Assembly (NCBI RefSeq): GCF_000017625.1
Contig: NC_009712.1
Span: forward strand, 372,001-436,000
Length of the DNA: 64,000 bases
Source: Methanoregula boonei 6A8
Lineage (GTDB): Archaea > Halobacteriota > Methanomicrobia > Methanomicrobiales > Methanospirillaceae
Direction of reading: 5' to 3'
Within the stretch, counting starts at the first letter, position 1. Every line of letters starts with the position of its first letter. The notes beneath the pieces were generated by a model, which made no database searches, was not told the origin of the DNA, and saw only the letters and a list, made by a program, of their open reading frames with translations. Below are positions 23,911 to 32,748 of the stretch, in pieces. The translations under genes and the position numbers were made by a program.

Positions 23911-24394
23911 AACAACACCTAGCGATGACGGAATTCCCCGTCCGGTTGCCCGGGTTACCGGCCTGTACCGGGGAACATTTGCCGGCCTCGTGCCGCTCAC
24001 GGAAAGCACGCCGCTCACGCAGGACCAGGTACGGAGGTACCCGGTTTTCTACGAGCTCGACCTCAACCACGCATACGCGAACGAAAACCTGATCATTGAC
24101 CTGATCTACGACAACCTCTCACCGATACGGTTGCAGGACCTGTACCGGGGCACCGACCTCCCGCGCGGTGTCCGGTTCTGGCCGGACTGGTTCAACATCC
24201 CGCCGTATGATGAGATGCACGATATTGATGGCCGCCGGGTATACCCGCGTGCCCCGGGTCTTCACACGGTCCAGATCCGGGCTGCCTGCCGGAAGTTAGC
24301 ACAGATCGGAAGGAGCCGGGATTTCTCGCTGGAAAATGGCGGCTCGACAAGTCCGGTTTTTACGTTCCGGATCGCGGAGGAAACCAATGTTTGA
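23894..24394 (+). CDS. cassette protein C, 166 aa, unknown family (copy 2)
   Basis: Homologous to the protein at 1974 across its length, with an N-terminal extension of about eight polar residues (EPKTETTPSDDG). It keeps ENLIIDLIYDNLSP, RFWPDWF, DGRRVYPRAPG and HTVQIR. Its stop overlaps the start of gene D by eight bases. The strongly conserved Trp/Pro/Arg-rich centre suggests a binding surface; function unknown. Confidence 0.83.
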   Translation: MEPKTETTPSDDGIPRPVARVTGLYRGTFAGLVPLTESTPLTQDQVRRYPVFYELDLNHAYANENLIIDLIYDNLSPIRLQDLYRGTDLPRGVRFWPDWFNIPPYDEMHDIDGRRVYPRAPGLHTVQIRAACRKLAQIGRSRDFSLENGGSTSPVFTFRIAEETNV

Positions 24395-24971
24395 GAACGA
24401 AGTGCAGACCCGGTGTGCCATCTGCGGCACCGGGATCCTGCTCGGCGCAATTTTTCTGCTTGCGCATTTCCCGGTCATCCTGCTTGTCGTGCCGGTCGCG
24501 GTGCTCTTCCTCGGTCTTGTTGCCGACCCGGGGGAAATCCACGCGGTCTGGAACGGGATGCTTTCAGCGATAGGCATCGTTGACCTGTCCGCACTGACCG
24601 GTACAGAGCGGGAAAATTACGCCGAAAAACGGCAGTACTTCTGGTTTGGCGAGATTGCGATGGCATCCATACTTGCCGGCGTATTTGCCGTGCCGCTCGG
24701 GATCTTTCTTGCGGGCCGGGCGGAGATTACGCTTGCATTTATCGGTGCTGCGGTCCTGTTCCTTCCACTCTTCGTGTTCCTGCCTAAGCTCATCCGTTGG
24801 GCGATGAAGGCGGATGTGGATGCAGCGATCGAGACGTTCGGGAAAAACGAGCAGGTGAAAAAAGTCTTCTGGACCATGTTTGTCTCGATGGCCGGACTGG
24901 TTTTGGCGAGAGTGCTGGACCCGGAGACGGCCCGGCAGGGGGTGGGGGTGATTACGGGGATGGGGGGATAA
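24387..24971 (+). CDS. cassette protein D, 194-aa integral membrane protein (copy 2)
   Basis: Same length as copy 1 and highly similar throughout, including the N-terminal CAICGTG motif, the AENY-like YAEKR motif near residue 74 and the C-terminal DPETARQ. GCGGAGG lies about 10 bases upstream of ATG 24387. Four membrane segments are predicted. D is the best conserved member, consistent with it forming the structural core. It ends 29 bases before the convergent histidine kinase. Confidence 0.85.
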   Translation: MFENEVQTRCAICGTGILLGAIFLLAHFPVILLVVPVAVLFLGLVADPGEIHAVWNGMLSAIGIVDLSALTGTERENYAEKRQYFWFGEIAMASILAGVFAVPLGIFLAGRAEITLAFIGAAVLFLPLFVFLPKLIRWAMKADVDAAIETFGKNEQVKKVFWTMFVSMAGLVLARVLDPETARQGVGVITGMGG

Positions 24972-24999
24972 TCCAGATCGTACTTTTTTTTCCGGTAAT

Positions 25000-26670
25000 T
25001 TAAGAATTGCCGGCAAGTCGGTATACATCTTTTGGCACCGTGATCTCAAACCGTGCACCCTTTCCCGGCTCCCCGGTTTCCTGGATCGTGATGCCGGTGA
25101 TAGCGAGAATCTCACTGACAAGGAAAAGCCCGGGTATCCCGCATTTTCCATATCCGCGTTCGAAGATATGCTCTTTTTCCTCCCCGGGTACGCCAACACC
25201 ATTATCCTCAATGATGATCCGGATCCCTCCTTCGATTTCATTACAGGAGATACTGACTTCTGTCACCCGGACACCTTGAGCGAGCGTATTTTGCATCATG
25301 TGGAGAAACGCCTTTTCCAGAAGAGGATCGGCATAAACTTCAAGGCCATCGAGCGATATATGCTGTGAGATAGTACCGAAATCCAGATGAGAGATGGCCA
25401 GGCAAAAAACAAGTTCTACGTTCTGCCATATGGGCGGTTTTGTCCCCAGTTCCTGGAATTCTTTAGTCACATTCAGGCATTGGATAATATTCTGGACAAG
25501 ATCCGTCTCCTTATCGAGATATTCGTGGACTTTCTTGTCATTGAATTCTTTTTTTGCCAAACTAAGATACGCGGACAGGGAAAACGCACTATTCTGAATG
25601 TCATGGCTGGTGATCGTGTTGAGCATCTTCAGTTTCTTTCTTGCAACATCAAGGGCCAATTCAGCCTTTTTGCGTTCCGTAATATCGATGGACAACACCT
25701 GAATTCCAATCACCGTTCCACTCGAATCGACAATTCTTGCGTAGATAGTCAAATACCAGCTTTTTCCGGTGGGCAGGGTGACATAATCCTCGTATTCTGA
25801 CGGTTGAGGCGAGATTGCCGCATTGTGGATACGTTCGAGGTATTTTTCTGCATCATCATGTTTAATAAGGTCACGGATATGTTTGCCAATAAAATCTTCT
25901 TTTATTCCGTTGAGGCGCTTTAAGCTGATCTCATTGATGTACAGGAGGATACCGTCCGGACTCCAGTATCCGACTCCGATACCCGTACTAAACAGAAGAG
26001 TCCGATACTTTTCCTCACTTTGACGGAGTTCCTCTTCGGTTTGCTTTTGTTCGGTGATGTCAAGAGAAATACCGCCCATGAGTGACGCGCCACCGGAATC
26101 CGGAACGGAAAACTTGGTGGTTTTAAAGTATCGCTTCAGTCCATGGATATCAGTCACGGCCTCCACGGTTGACATTACACCCTGATCAAAGGCTTTTCGG
26201 TCATCGTCAGCCATCCGCTGAGCAACATCCACCGGGAGGAGATCGAACGTGGATTTACCCACAGGATCCGTCCAACCGAACAGCTCGTTGAGGAAGCGGT
26301 TGCTGAAAACAACATGGCCATCGAGGTCTTTAAGATACATCGCCGCCGGCAGTTTCTCCATAAAGAGGGCAAAACGCCGTTCACTGTCACGAAGTGCATC
26401 TTCCATGTGTTTGCGATCAGTAATATCCTCTGCATGACCGAGGATCTGGGTAACTCCCCCCAAAGAATCGCGACGAAATGGAATATCCCGGCTGCGAAGG
26501 ACGCGATATGTGCCATTTGCATGCTTCATCCGATATTCGGCTTCAATTATTTCACCATCCTTGGCTGACTTCATCCGTTCATGGTGCTGCAAGACCTTTT
26601 GCAAATCATCGGGATGTAAAATTATCTCGAACAACCGGGAACCCATTGATCTGTTCTTGAGTGAATCCAA
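25000..26670 (-). CDS. histidine kinase, C-terminal part of a frameshifted gene
   Basis: This frame holds the second half of a PAS domain (IILHPDDLQKVLQHHERM), two or three further PAS domains (for example FALFMEKLPAAMYLKDLDGHV split by its loop) and a kinase core with phosphoacceptor NTITSHDIQNSAFSL and ATPase motifs EDNGVGVP and GKGARFEITVP. Its apparent start lies inside a PAS domain whose first half is in another frame (26606-27187). One extra A:T pair at 26646-26647 accounts for the break: without it EQI would run directly into MGSRLFEIILHPDD. Either a pseudogene, a recent mutation or a sequencing error. Confidence 0.8.
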   Translation of the reverse strand: MDSLKNRSMGSRLFEIILHPDDLQKVLQHHERMKSAKDGEIIEAEYRMKHANGTYRVLRSRDIPFRRDSLGGVTQILGHAEDITDRKHMEDALRDSERRFALFMEKLPAAMYLKDLDGHVVFSNRFLNELFGWTDPVGKSTFDLLPVDVAQRMADDDRKAFDQGVMSTVEAVTDIHGLKRYFKTTKFSVPDSGGASLMGGISLDITEQKQTEEELRQSEEKYRTLLFSTGIGVGYWSPDGILLYINEISLKRLNGIKEDFIGKHIRDLIKHDDAEKYLERIHNAAISPQPSEYEDYVTLPTGKSWYLTIYARIVDSSGTVIGIQVLSIDITERKKAELALDVARKKLKMLNTITSHDIQNSAFSLSAYLSLAKKEFNDKKVHEYLDKETDLVQNIIQCLNVTKEFQELGTKPPIWQNVELVFCLAISHLDFGTISQHISLDGLEVYADPLLEKAFLHMMQNTLAQGVRVTEVSISCNEIEGGIRIIIEDNGVGVPGEEKEHIFERGYGKCGIPGLFLVSEILAITGITIQETGEPGKGARFEITVPKDVYRLAGNS

Positions 26671-27187
26671 GAAAAACCGCTATTTCTCTATTGACATAGA
26701 TATTACGACGCTCGTTGAGATCATAGATATAGACAAGATCCGGAGACGATTCAAGAATAGTTGTGACCAAATGCCTGCTCTTGTTGAGATTATCTGCGGC
26801 CTGGTGATGATTTACGGCACTCTTGACTTTATGGGTGAGTTCAGCAAACTGCGCCTTTGGATCGCCTCCCTTCTGGAGATAAAAGTCCGCCCCTTCATTG
26901 AGTGCCTGGATAACAATTTCTTCACGCCCTTTACCGGTAAAAAGGATAAAGGGAATATTCCCATACGTTTCCCGCACTATTTTGAGGAACTCAATGCCGT
27001 TTGTCTGTGGCATCTGGTAATCTGAGATGATTGCGTCGAATGTTCCCCCTTTGAGCAACCGGAGCCCTTCGGCAGCACTTATCGCAGTCGTTACGGTGAA
27101 ATCTTCGGATCTCTCCAGGAACATCTTGGCGATCTCGAGAAGAGTCGTATCGTCATCGACATAGAGAATGCTATACCCGGTTGCCAA
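26606..27187 (-). CDS. receiver-PAS fragment, N-terminal part of the frameshifted kinase
   Basis: Residues 1-120 form a receiver domain: YSILYVDDDTTLLEIAKMFL, phospho-acceptor DAIISDYQMPQ and the Lys of LQKGG. A PAS domain starts near 140 (TTILESSPDLVYIYDLNE) and breaks off after GFTQEQING. The TTG start has AGAGGG about ten bases upstream. It resembles the receiver of the intact kinase at 15729. If the frameshift is real, the cell makes a free receiver with a truncated PAS. Confidence 0.75.
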   Translation of the reverse strand: MATGYSILYVDDDTTLLEIAKMFLERSEDFTVTTAISAAEGLRLLKGGTFDAIISDYQMPQTNGIEFLKIVRETYGNIPFILFTGKGREEIVIQALNEGADFYLQKGGDPKAQFAELTHKVKSAVNHHQAADNLNKSRHLVTTILESSPDLVYIYDLNERRNIYVNREIAVFLGFTQEQINGFPVVRDNFTSR

Positions 27188-27305
27188 GACCGATTCCCTC
27201 TTTTCAAAATATGCAGGGACGATGTATAAATGTTGATGATATCTGTTCGAAGAAACCCTGCGTTCTCATAAGTAAAACAGGAACAAAAGATCCGGGAGAG
27301 AGGGT

Positions 27306-27405
27306 TTACTTCAACACACTGGTACACCCTTTTGGAACTGTCATATCGGATCGGGTGCCCTTTTTTTGGATTCCGACGAATTTATGCCCGTATCCCCGTA
27401 TAACC
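27306..27405 (-). pseudogene. remnant of a third histidine kinase C-terminus
   Basis: On the minus strand KKGTRSDMTVPKGCTSVLK ends at a stop and aligns with GKGARFEITVPKDVYR of the adjacent kinase. Upstream a GYTGIRA piece resembles the RGYGK loop of the ATPase domain, but the region between is deleted. It is only a scrap. Confidence 0.5.
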
Positions 27406-27550
27406 CCCCCGCAGAACATCACGCCTGCAGATTGCATAGATTCAACAGATTCTCCTCAATCGATACTGTTTAATCTGCCTCACGCCATTGTCATAGCGTC
27501 AGGACTAGAAAAGAGTCATCCTCAAGGCGACAGATAACCTCTCATGGCTC

Positions 27551-27736
27551 TCAAAAGGGGGATACGGGGCTCCTCAAACCGGCGCTGACCTCACCTGACC
27601 CGTACCTGTCCGCGACCACCCGTTCATCCGGCACGGCATAAGGATCGGCCCTGGCGAGATGCCAGAAAAGATAGTTTTCGATGATGTACCCGTGCAGGTA
27701 CAGGAACGGCTGAGCGGACTTATCAGGTGTGTACCA
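27551..27736 (-). pseudogene. short coding-like remnant without a start codon
   Basis: A 61-codon open frame (LYLHGYIIENYLFWHLARAD, then PYAVPDERVVADRYG) has natural composition and codon use but stops lie directly upstream and no start codon fits. The family is not recognised. The rest of 27188-27901 shows no intact gene. Confidence 0.35.
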
Positions 27737-27901
27737 TCATAATCATTAACCCCGGAAAAGTCATTTCATGACTCATGGGTTCCCCTGGGAGAGCCATGAG
27801 CTCAAACCCACCGTTCGACCACGCCGGGTATAGGGAGTTGCCCGGTAAAAAAATGAGGAAAAACCCGCAAACTCTTTATTTCCCGGGGAGAGCATCTTAC
27901 T

Positions 27902-28891
27902 ATGCGGCACATCCCACGGAAGATCGCATTCCTCCTTATCATTGTAGTACTGGCATTACTTTTCCTTCTCCCCCCGGTCTTTGCTGCGGACATTGCACCC
28001 TCTCCTGCAGTCCCGGCAAACACCACTCCCGCAAAGGTGGAAGTCGGGATCTTTGTCAACTCTATCAAGAATCTCGACTTTGCCCGGGGGACCTACACCA
28101 TGGACTACTATGTCCATTTCCGCTGGACGGACCCTGCGATCTCATCCTCCCGGTTCGAGGTCATGAACGGCCAACCCTCGGGGGCAAATGCCCTGGTGGA
28201 GAACTATGAGGACAAATCCGGGCCAGAAAAAGAAGAATGGTACCGGGTCAGGTCGGATTTTACCATTGCGCCCAATAACCGGAATTACCCGTTTGAATCC
28301 GGCAGCCTGCCGATCGTTATTGAAGATTCCAGCCACGATACCACAGATATGATCTATGTCCCTCTCGTAAATGAGAGCGGTGTCGATCCCGTGTTTGAGC
28401 TCCCGGGATGGTCAATTGGTGTACCGGGGTTTTCCGTAATCAATCATTCCTACCCGTGGGGCGAATCCTTCTCACAATTGACCTTCAATGTCCCGGTAAC
28501 CAAAAATCCGACAGACGCGGTGGTCCAGACGCTTATTCCACCGCTGATCTTCTGCATAGTCGCTTTGATCTCCTTTTTCCTGAGCGAGGAGCACCGCGAA
28601 CTGATCGCCCTCCGGTATGGTCTTACGACCAGCATGTTCATCTCCGCAGTCATGTTCAATTTCAGCCAGCTGGCCTCCCTGCCGGGGATCGGGGGACTCA
28701 CCCTGTTTGAAAAATTCATGATCTCCGTGTACCTCTTCCTTGCGGGAACTATTGTCGTGACCACGCTCTGTTATATCTCGCTATACACCTGGAAGCGGCC
28801 CGACCTGGCGCGACGCATCAACTGGTCCGGCCTGGCAGTTTCCATCCTTGTGCCGGTGGGGGTATTCTGGCTGCTGCTTGCAATGGCGTAG
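27902..28891 (+). CDS. pentameric ligand-gated ion channel homologue
   Basis: A 329-residue protein in the Cys-loop receptor superfamily in its prokaryotic form (GLIC/ELIC-like, without the disulfide loop). A signal peptide spans 1-29. The extracellular domain opens VEVGIFVNSIKNLDFARGTY and has YVHFRWTDP (70-78) and NYPFESGSLPIVIED, the family Trp and YPFD-type motifs. Four membrane helices follow near 211-228, 233-256, 266-292 and 307-328; the first begins with the conserved LIPPLIF. The second would line the pore. It ought to assemble as a pentamer in the plasma membrane with its ligand site outside. A broken second copy lies at 30.6-30.9 kb. Confidence 0.85.
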   Translation: MRHIPRKIAFLLIIVVLALLFLLPPVFAADIAPSPAVPANTTPAKVEVGIFVNSIKNLDFARGTYTMDYYVHFRWTDPAISSSRFEVMNGQPSGANALVENYEDKSGPEKEEWYRVRSDFTIAPNNRNYPFESGSLPIVIEDSSHDTTDMIYVPLVNESGVDPVFELPGWSIGVPGFSVINHSYPWGESFSQLTFNVPVTKNPTDAVVQTLIPPLIFCIVALISFFLSEEHRELIALRYGLTTSMFISAVMFNFSQLASLPGIGGLTLFEKFMISVYLFLAGTIVVTTLCYISLYTWKRPDLARRINWSGLAVSILVPVGVFWLLLAMA

Positions 28892-28995
28892 CTCTCCCCG
28901 GTTATACCTTTTTAAAAATGTCCTTTTACGTTTTTCAACAAAAACCAACGTGGTAAAAAACGGTGCCGGCAGGAGGTTATAAGCACGGTGCCGGT

Positions 28996-29445
28996 TCACC
29001 GGGTGTGCTCATCGTACCATGCCTGGAGCTGGCTCTGGAGCGCTGCATTGCCCTTCTCAAGTTCGGAATAGATATTCCTTATCGCATCCGTGACCGGGGC
29101 CGGCAGTTGTGCGAACACGGCGTCCTGTGCCAGGTCCGTATGGACCCGGAGTTTTCCGTCCTTGTCCATGGTAACGCTGACTCCAAGGGTACAGACCCGG
29201 TCCAGAAGATCCGCAGGCGGGTCTGCTGCGCTCCCGGTAATTTTGAGCGCCACCTCGATGGTCTTTTTGTTTTTGTCATTGTCGACTTTTAACCGGACAA
29301 GGGGAAAATGGGGTACGGCATTGACAAAAAAAGCATCCTTTTCCTTGTTTACAAAGATCGAATAGTTGAACACCTCAATCTTCTGTGACGAAATGAGGTA
29401 ATCCACAAAACTTTTGATAAGATCTGCCTGCTTCGTGTCGCTCAT
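28996..29445 (-). CDS. hypothetical soluble protein, 149 aa
   Basis: The start is well supported by GGGAGGA before ATG 29445. The protein alternates helix and strands: an N-terminal helix (DLIKSFVDYLISS), then FNYSIFVNKEKDAFFVNAVP and RLKVDNDKNKKTIEVALKI. The size and pattern recall YbjN/chaperone-like alpha-beta domains, but I cannot name the family. No signal peptide or membrane segment is seen. Confidence 0.7.
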   Translation of the reverse strand: MSDTKQADLIKSFVDYLISSQKIEVFNYSIFVNKEKDAFFVNAVPHFPLVRLKVDNDKNKKTIEVALKITGSAADPPADLLDRVCTLGVSVTMDKDGKLRVHTDLAQDAVFAQLPAPVTDAIRNIYSELEKGNAALQSQLQAWYDEHTR

Positions 29446-29630
29446 ACATTCCTCCCGGATGACTGTTCCTGTACAGGTTCTTTGTTGATCTCCCCATACA
29501 TTAAATTCCCGGGTTCTTTCCTGTGGGCATTCCGTTCAGGTACCGGGACCTCCCCTCGCACGGGAGCATCCTGCCTCCTCCCGGCAACTGCAGGAACCGT
29601 CATCTCCTCCGCATAATTTCCCGGGACCAC

Positions 29631-30566
29631 TCACTCCCAGGTGCTGTTATCGAGAACGAGCTCTCCGCCCGATCCTTGTGCAAGCACAATTTCGGCAATC
29701 CCGTCCTGCTGCGTCCCGGCCGCTCCCTGCCGGACCTCAATTGTCGAACCGTTCAGCATGTACGTAGTGGCCGAACCGTTTGTGGATGCCGGCACACCGG
29801 GAAGCACCGTATCGTACCACTGGGTGACATTTTCCTGGTCCTGTGTCCTGATAACGATGCGCTTGATCCCGGTCACGTTATTGGGCTGCATTGCATCCGC
29901 ACCGCCCGGCACCCGGTAGGACCGGGGAGTGTCGTCTGCGATAAGGAACGGCACGGCCGCGGTGTCCCCGGAAACCGGGACATCAACGTGCCATTTCACA
30001 TCGATCCCGTCCGGGCGTGTCCTTGACATCGGGATCGGCCCGGCAAGGATAATTCCCTGCTGCCCTGCATCGGCCTGTGCAGCGGACAAATTGAGCCCGG
30101 GAGAGGAGAGGGCAAAGTCCTCGGGGCCCGGCCCGTCGGCAAGATGCCGCATGAAGCGCGAGTCCATCGCATTCTCCTGCTGCATGGCGGCATCAAACGT
30201 TCCCGAGGCAACAAGCGCCTTCATCTCTGTTGCCATTGCAGGGTTCACCGGGGCAAAGAGTTCCAGATAACTGCCGTCTTCAAACGGCACAAGGGCGTTT
30301 TCGGTGTCATTGCCCCCGTGCTCGCCGCCGGCGACAACGGAGAAACCCGCAGCTGCAAAACGCTCGCGGGCCTCCGTGAGGTTATCCACGACAATGACCG
30401 CATGATCGATTCGCCATGCCGGCGCCGTACCGGGACCGGCAGCCGTTTCACCCGGTGACGTACCGGAACTGCCCACACAGCCGCTTATGCAGACCGCAGA
30501 CAGGACGAGTGTGGTTATCGCAAGTGCATACAAAAGGACGCGGACGATGCGGACAGGGGAAGCCAT
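29631..30566 (-). CDS. exported lipoprotein with glyoxalase-like (VOC) domain
   Basis: A 311-residue protein. Residues 1-30 form a signal peptide ending in a lipobox-like CISGC, followed by a Ser/Gly/Pro linker. The remainder matches the Glyoxalase-3 type VOC domain: WRIDHAVIVVDNLTEARERFAAAGF starts the first module, with GGNDTENALVPFEDGSYLELF after it. The first-module His and Glu that would bind metal are present. A second, weaker module ends the protein. Extracellular anchoring of a VOC enzyme is uncommon; the substrate is unknown. Confidence 0.8.
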   Translation of the reverse strand: MASPVRIVRVLLYALAITTLVLSAVCISGCVGSSGTSPGETAAGPGTAPAWRIDHAVIVVDNLTEARERFAAAGFSVVAGGEHGGNDTENALVPFEDGSYLELFAPVNPAMATEMKALVASGTFDAAMQQENAMDSRFMRHLADGPGPEDFALSSPGLNLSAAQADAGQQGIILAGPIPMSRTRPDGIDVKWHVDVPVSGDTAAVPFLIADDTPRSYRVPGGADAMQPNNVTGIKRIVIRTQDQENVTQWYDTVLPGVPASTNGSATTYMLNGSTIEVRQGAAGTQQDGIAEIVLAQGSGGELVLDNSTWE

Positions 30567-30629
30567 GGTACCGGAAATAATAACGCCGGCATGTATGAAA
30601 AATATACGGGTGGCAACCGGGTCTCCTCA

Positions 30630-30902
30630 GCCTGCGGTACACCCTTTCTGCAAACCATGGTTATCTCCGAGGTCAAGTACCCCTTCGGCCAGCTCACCCT
30701 CATCCCGGGGTGCTTAAGCTCTTCGATAACTTCATGATCTCCGTGTACGTGTTCCCTGCCATGACCCTCGTGAGTACCACGTTCAGGTATCCCGCCCGGC
30801 ACCAGGGGAAAGACCCGAACTCGTACCATCAAACGGTACGGGGTGGTGGTGTCCGTCATCCTGCCGGTTATTACCCTCTGGCTGCTCGTTGTCCGGGTAT
30901 AA
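30630..30902 (+). pseudogene. remnant of a second ligand-gated ion channel gene
   Basis: Three frames together rebuild the membrane part of the channel at 27902. MVISEV, then FGQLTLIPG matches its second helix (MFISAV, then FSQLASLPG). LKLFDNFMISVYVFPAMTLV matches its third (LTLFEKFMISVYLFLAGTIV). A last frame encodes VVVSVILPVITLWLLVV and a stop, matching the fourth. Frameshifts near 30713 and 30820 and loss of the extracellular domain show decay. Confidence 0.7.
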
Positions 30903-31051
30903 TCCCCTTTTACCAGCGAGGTAAGTAGAAAAGAAACCACACCCATGAATACCCGGACGCTTTTTTCCCTGGAAGAATCCCTCAGGAAAAATATTCCGGG
31001 CCGTTGTTGTTACAACCGCCGGCCGGAAAAAAAGTTCCCACTCATTCCCCG

Positions 31052-31795
31052 TTAGCTTGTCTGGGGCAGAGCATCCAGTTCAAAATGCACGTTCTTTTCC
31101 AGGTCGTCGAGCCGCATGGGGACGTATGCCCGGTACGGGTAGTCCAGTCCCGGGGAGAGTGTCCCGGTCGTGCTGACCACCGTGATCCTGGTTGACAGGT
31201 AATCGGCATAGAGGGTGATGTTGTAGGTCTGCAGCGTGTGCCCGTTGGGCGTTATCGTGGCAGAGATCGTATACCAGGTCCAGATGGGCGTTTTTACTGC
31301 CCCTTCTCCGCAATAGTCGATGGTCGATGATGTTTCGCTGTACTCGCGCCGGATGGTTGCATACTGCCCCGGGGAGAACCCGGCCAGTTCCGATGTGGCT
31401 GCACTGTTGAGCCCGTAGTCCGGATCCGTGAGGATATCGGGGAGCGTGTGTGTCATGACACAGTTGTCCACCGGGCCACCGGCGCTGCCTGCAAGCCCGG
31501 TGATCGTTGCCGGGAGCCCTGCCGCAGAGATTGCCGGGCCTGCGGTATCTTCATCGGATTCGTTTTCGGTATCCTGGGCGTTCAGTGATTCGGGTGCCGT
31601 CGGGGGCGCGATTTCCGGCGTGGTGACCTGCGGAACGGCCGGTTCAGGAGTGGTGATGGCCGCCGTGGGCTGCGCTGCCGGCGAACTTCCCGGGGAGGAG
31701 TTTTGCGTACACCCGCACATGACCGCCGCAATGACGACGAGGACCAGCAGCGGGGCGATCCATTTTTTTACCGGTTGCAGTGTTGGACAAACCAT
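31052..31795 (-). CDS. surface lipoprotein sharing a new C-terminal domain (paralogue 1)
   Basis: A 247-residue protein with a signal peptide ending AAVMCGC (lipobox-like), a Pro/Thr/Ser-rich linker of about 60 residues and a C-terminal domain of about 145 residues. The domain opens NCVMTHTL and contains GFSPGQYATIRREYSE, then TIDYC, and ends with the strand YVPMRLDDLEKNVHFELD. The same layout and motifs occur in the next gene (31846). Two Cys, in NCVM and DYC, are conserved and could form a disulfide outside the cell. Family not recognised. Confidence 0.75.
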   Translation of the reverse strand: MVCPTLQPVKKWIAPLLVLVVIAAVMCGCTQNSSPGSSPAAQPTAAITTPEPAVPQVTTPEIAPPTAPESLNAQDTENESDEDTAGPAISAAGLPATITGLAGSAGGPVDNCVMTHTLPDILTDPDYGLNSAATSELAGFSPGQYATIRREYSETSSTIDYCGEGAVKTPIWTWYTISATITPNGHTLQTYNITLYADYLSTRITVVSTTGTLSPGLDYPYRAYVPMRLDDLEKNVHFELDALPQTS

Positions 31796-31845
31796 GGGAA
31801 TACTCTCTTGCGGATTTTTACCAGGGTGGACGTTGGGACAATCCT

Positions 31846-32748
31846 TCAGGAAGCCCTCACAAATTCAAGGTCCATGGCATCGATCATGGAGGCCTGGCTG
31901 CTCCGTACCGGGACATAAACAACATACGTGTAGAGCCGGTTCGGGTAGTAGACGTCCGTGGCATTGATGGCCGGGATCTTTGCGCCATTGGAATAGACAT
32001 ACAGGGTTGACGTGAAGTTTGCCGGCCGGACATTCATGGTCATGATTTTGCCATTTACCGTAAAGATCTCCCAGTAGGGAGTGGGATTGAGATCATAGCA
32101 GGTGTCGATAAATCCCTGGTCTTCTGCATACGTTCGCTGCATGGCCGCAAACTGGCCGGGGGTAAATCCCTTCAGAAAAGCATGGGCCGGATGCAGCAGG
32201 TCGTTTGCGGTTGAGTTGTACCGTTCAACATCGGATTCGTTAAGTCCCTCGCGCAACCGGCTCATCATTGCGCAGTTGGGGATACCGGCGTTCGCTGTTG
32301 CAGTCGAAGCCCATTGGGAGGCTATGCTCCCAAATCCCGAGGGTGAAGTATCCGGCTCCGGCTCATCAGAACCGGTGATATTGGCAAACAGGGATGCAGC
32401 CGCCGCATACCAGGGCTGCGCCCCCCCGGGGTTAACGGAATCATCAGGCTCGTCATCATCATTGGACACTCCTGCAGCCGGGGTTGAATCTGCTGCTGTC
32501 CATTTAAAGGAGATCACGAGCGGTGTCGGGGCCGGTTTGACAGTCTGCGTTGGTACCGGGGTGGCCGTTACAACCAGGAGTTCTCCGGAACTGTTTGCCC
32601 CCGTATCCGGCAGGGACGCACCGGCGGGGGACGGCGGTGTCGCATTCATCACCGGTGCAGGGCCCGACGGGTCCAGGGCAGCAGCCGGGCCGCTCACCAT
32701 GAGCAGGAAAAGGAGAACGCCACCGATCACAAGAAACCCCGGCTTCAT
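31846..32748 (-). CDS. surface protein sharing a new C-terminal domain (paralogue 2)
   Basis: A 300-residue exported protein. ATG 32748 (MKPGFLVIGGVLLFLLMV) is chosen because a signal peptide starts there and GGAAAG-like sequence precedes it. A Pro/Thr/Asp-rich linker follows the signal peptide. The C-terminal domain has NCAMMSRL, GFTPGQFAAMQRTYAEDQGFIDTC and VYVPVRSSQASMIDAMDLEF, parallel to the 31052 protein. The gap between the two genes is 50 bases, so they are probably co-transcribed tandem duplicates. Confidence 0.75.
   Translation of the reverse strand: MKPGFLVIGGVLLFLLMVSGPAAALDPSGPAPVMNATPPSPAGASLPDTGANSSGELLVVTATPVPTQTVKPAPTPLVISFKWTAADSTPAAGVSNDDDEPDDSVNPGGAQPWYAAAASLFANITGSDEPEPDTSPSGFGSIASQWASTATANAGIPNCAMMSRLREGLNESDVERYNSTANDLLHPAHAFLKGFTPGQFAAMQRTYAEDQGFIDTCYDLNPTPYWEIFTVNGKIMTMNVRPANFTSTLYVYSNGAKIPAINATDVYYPNRLYTYVVYVPVRSSQASMIDAMDLEFVRAS

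Noticed and set aside
29442-29603. Minus-strand frame of about 53 codons ahead of the 149-aa gene
   Set aside because: The ATGA overlap is tempting, but its GGAGGAG touches the start codon and the composition is Arg/Glu/Pro-rich like a shadow frame.
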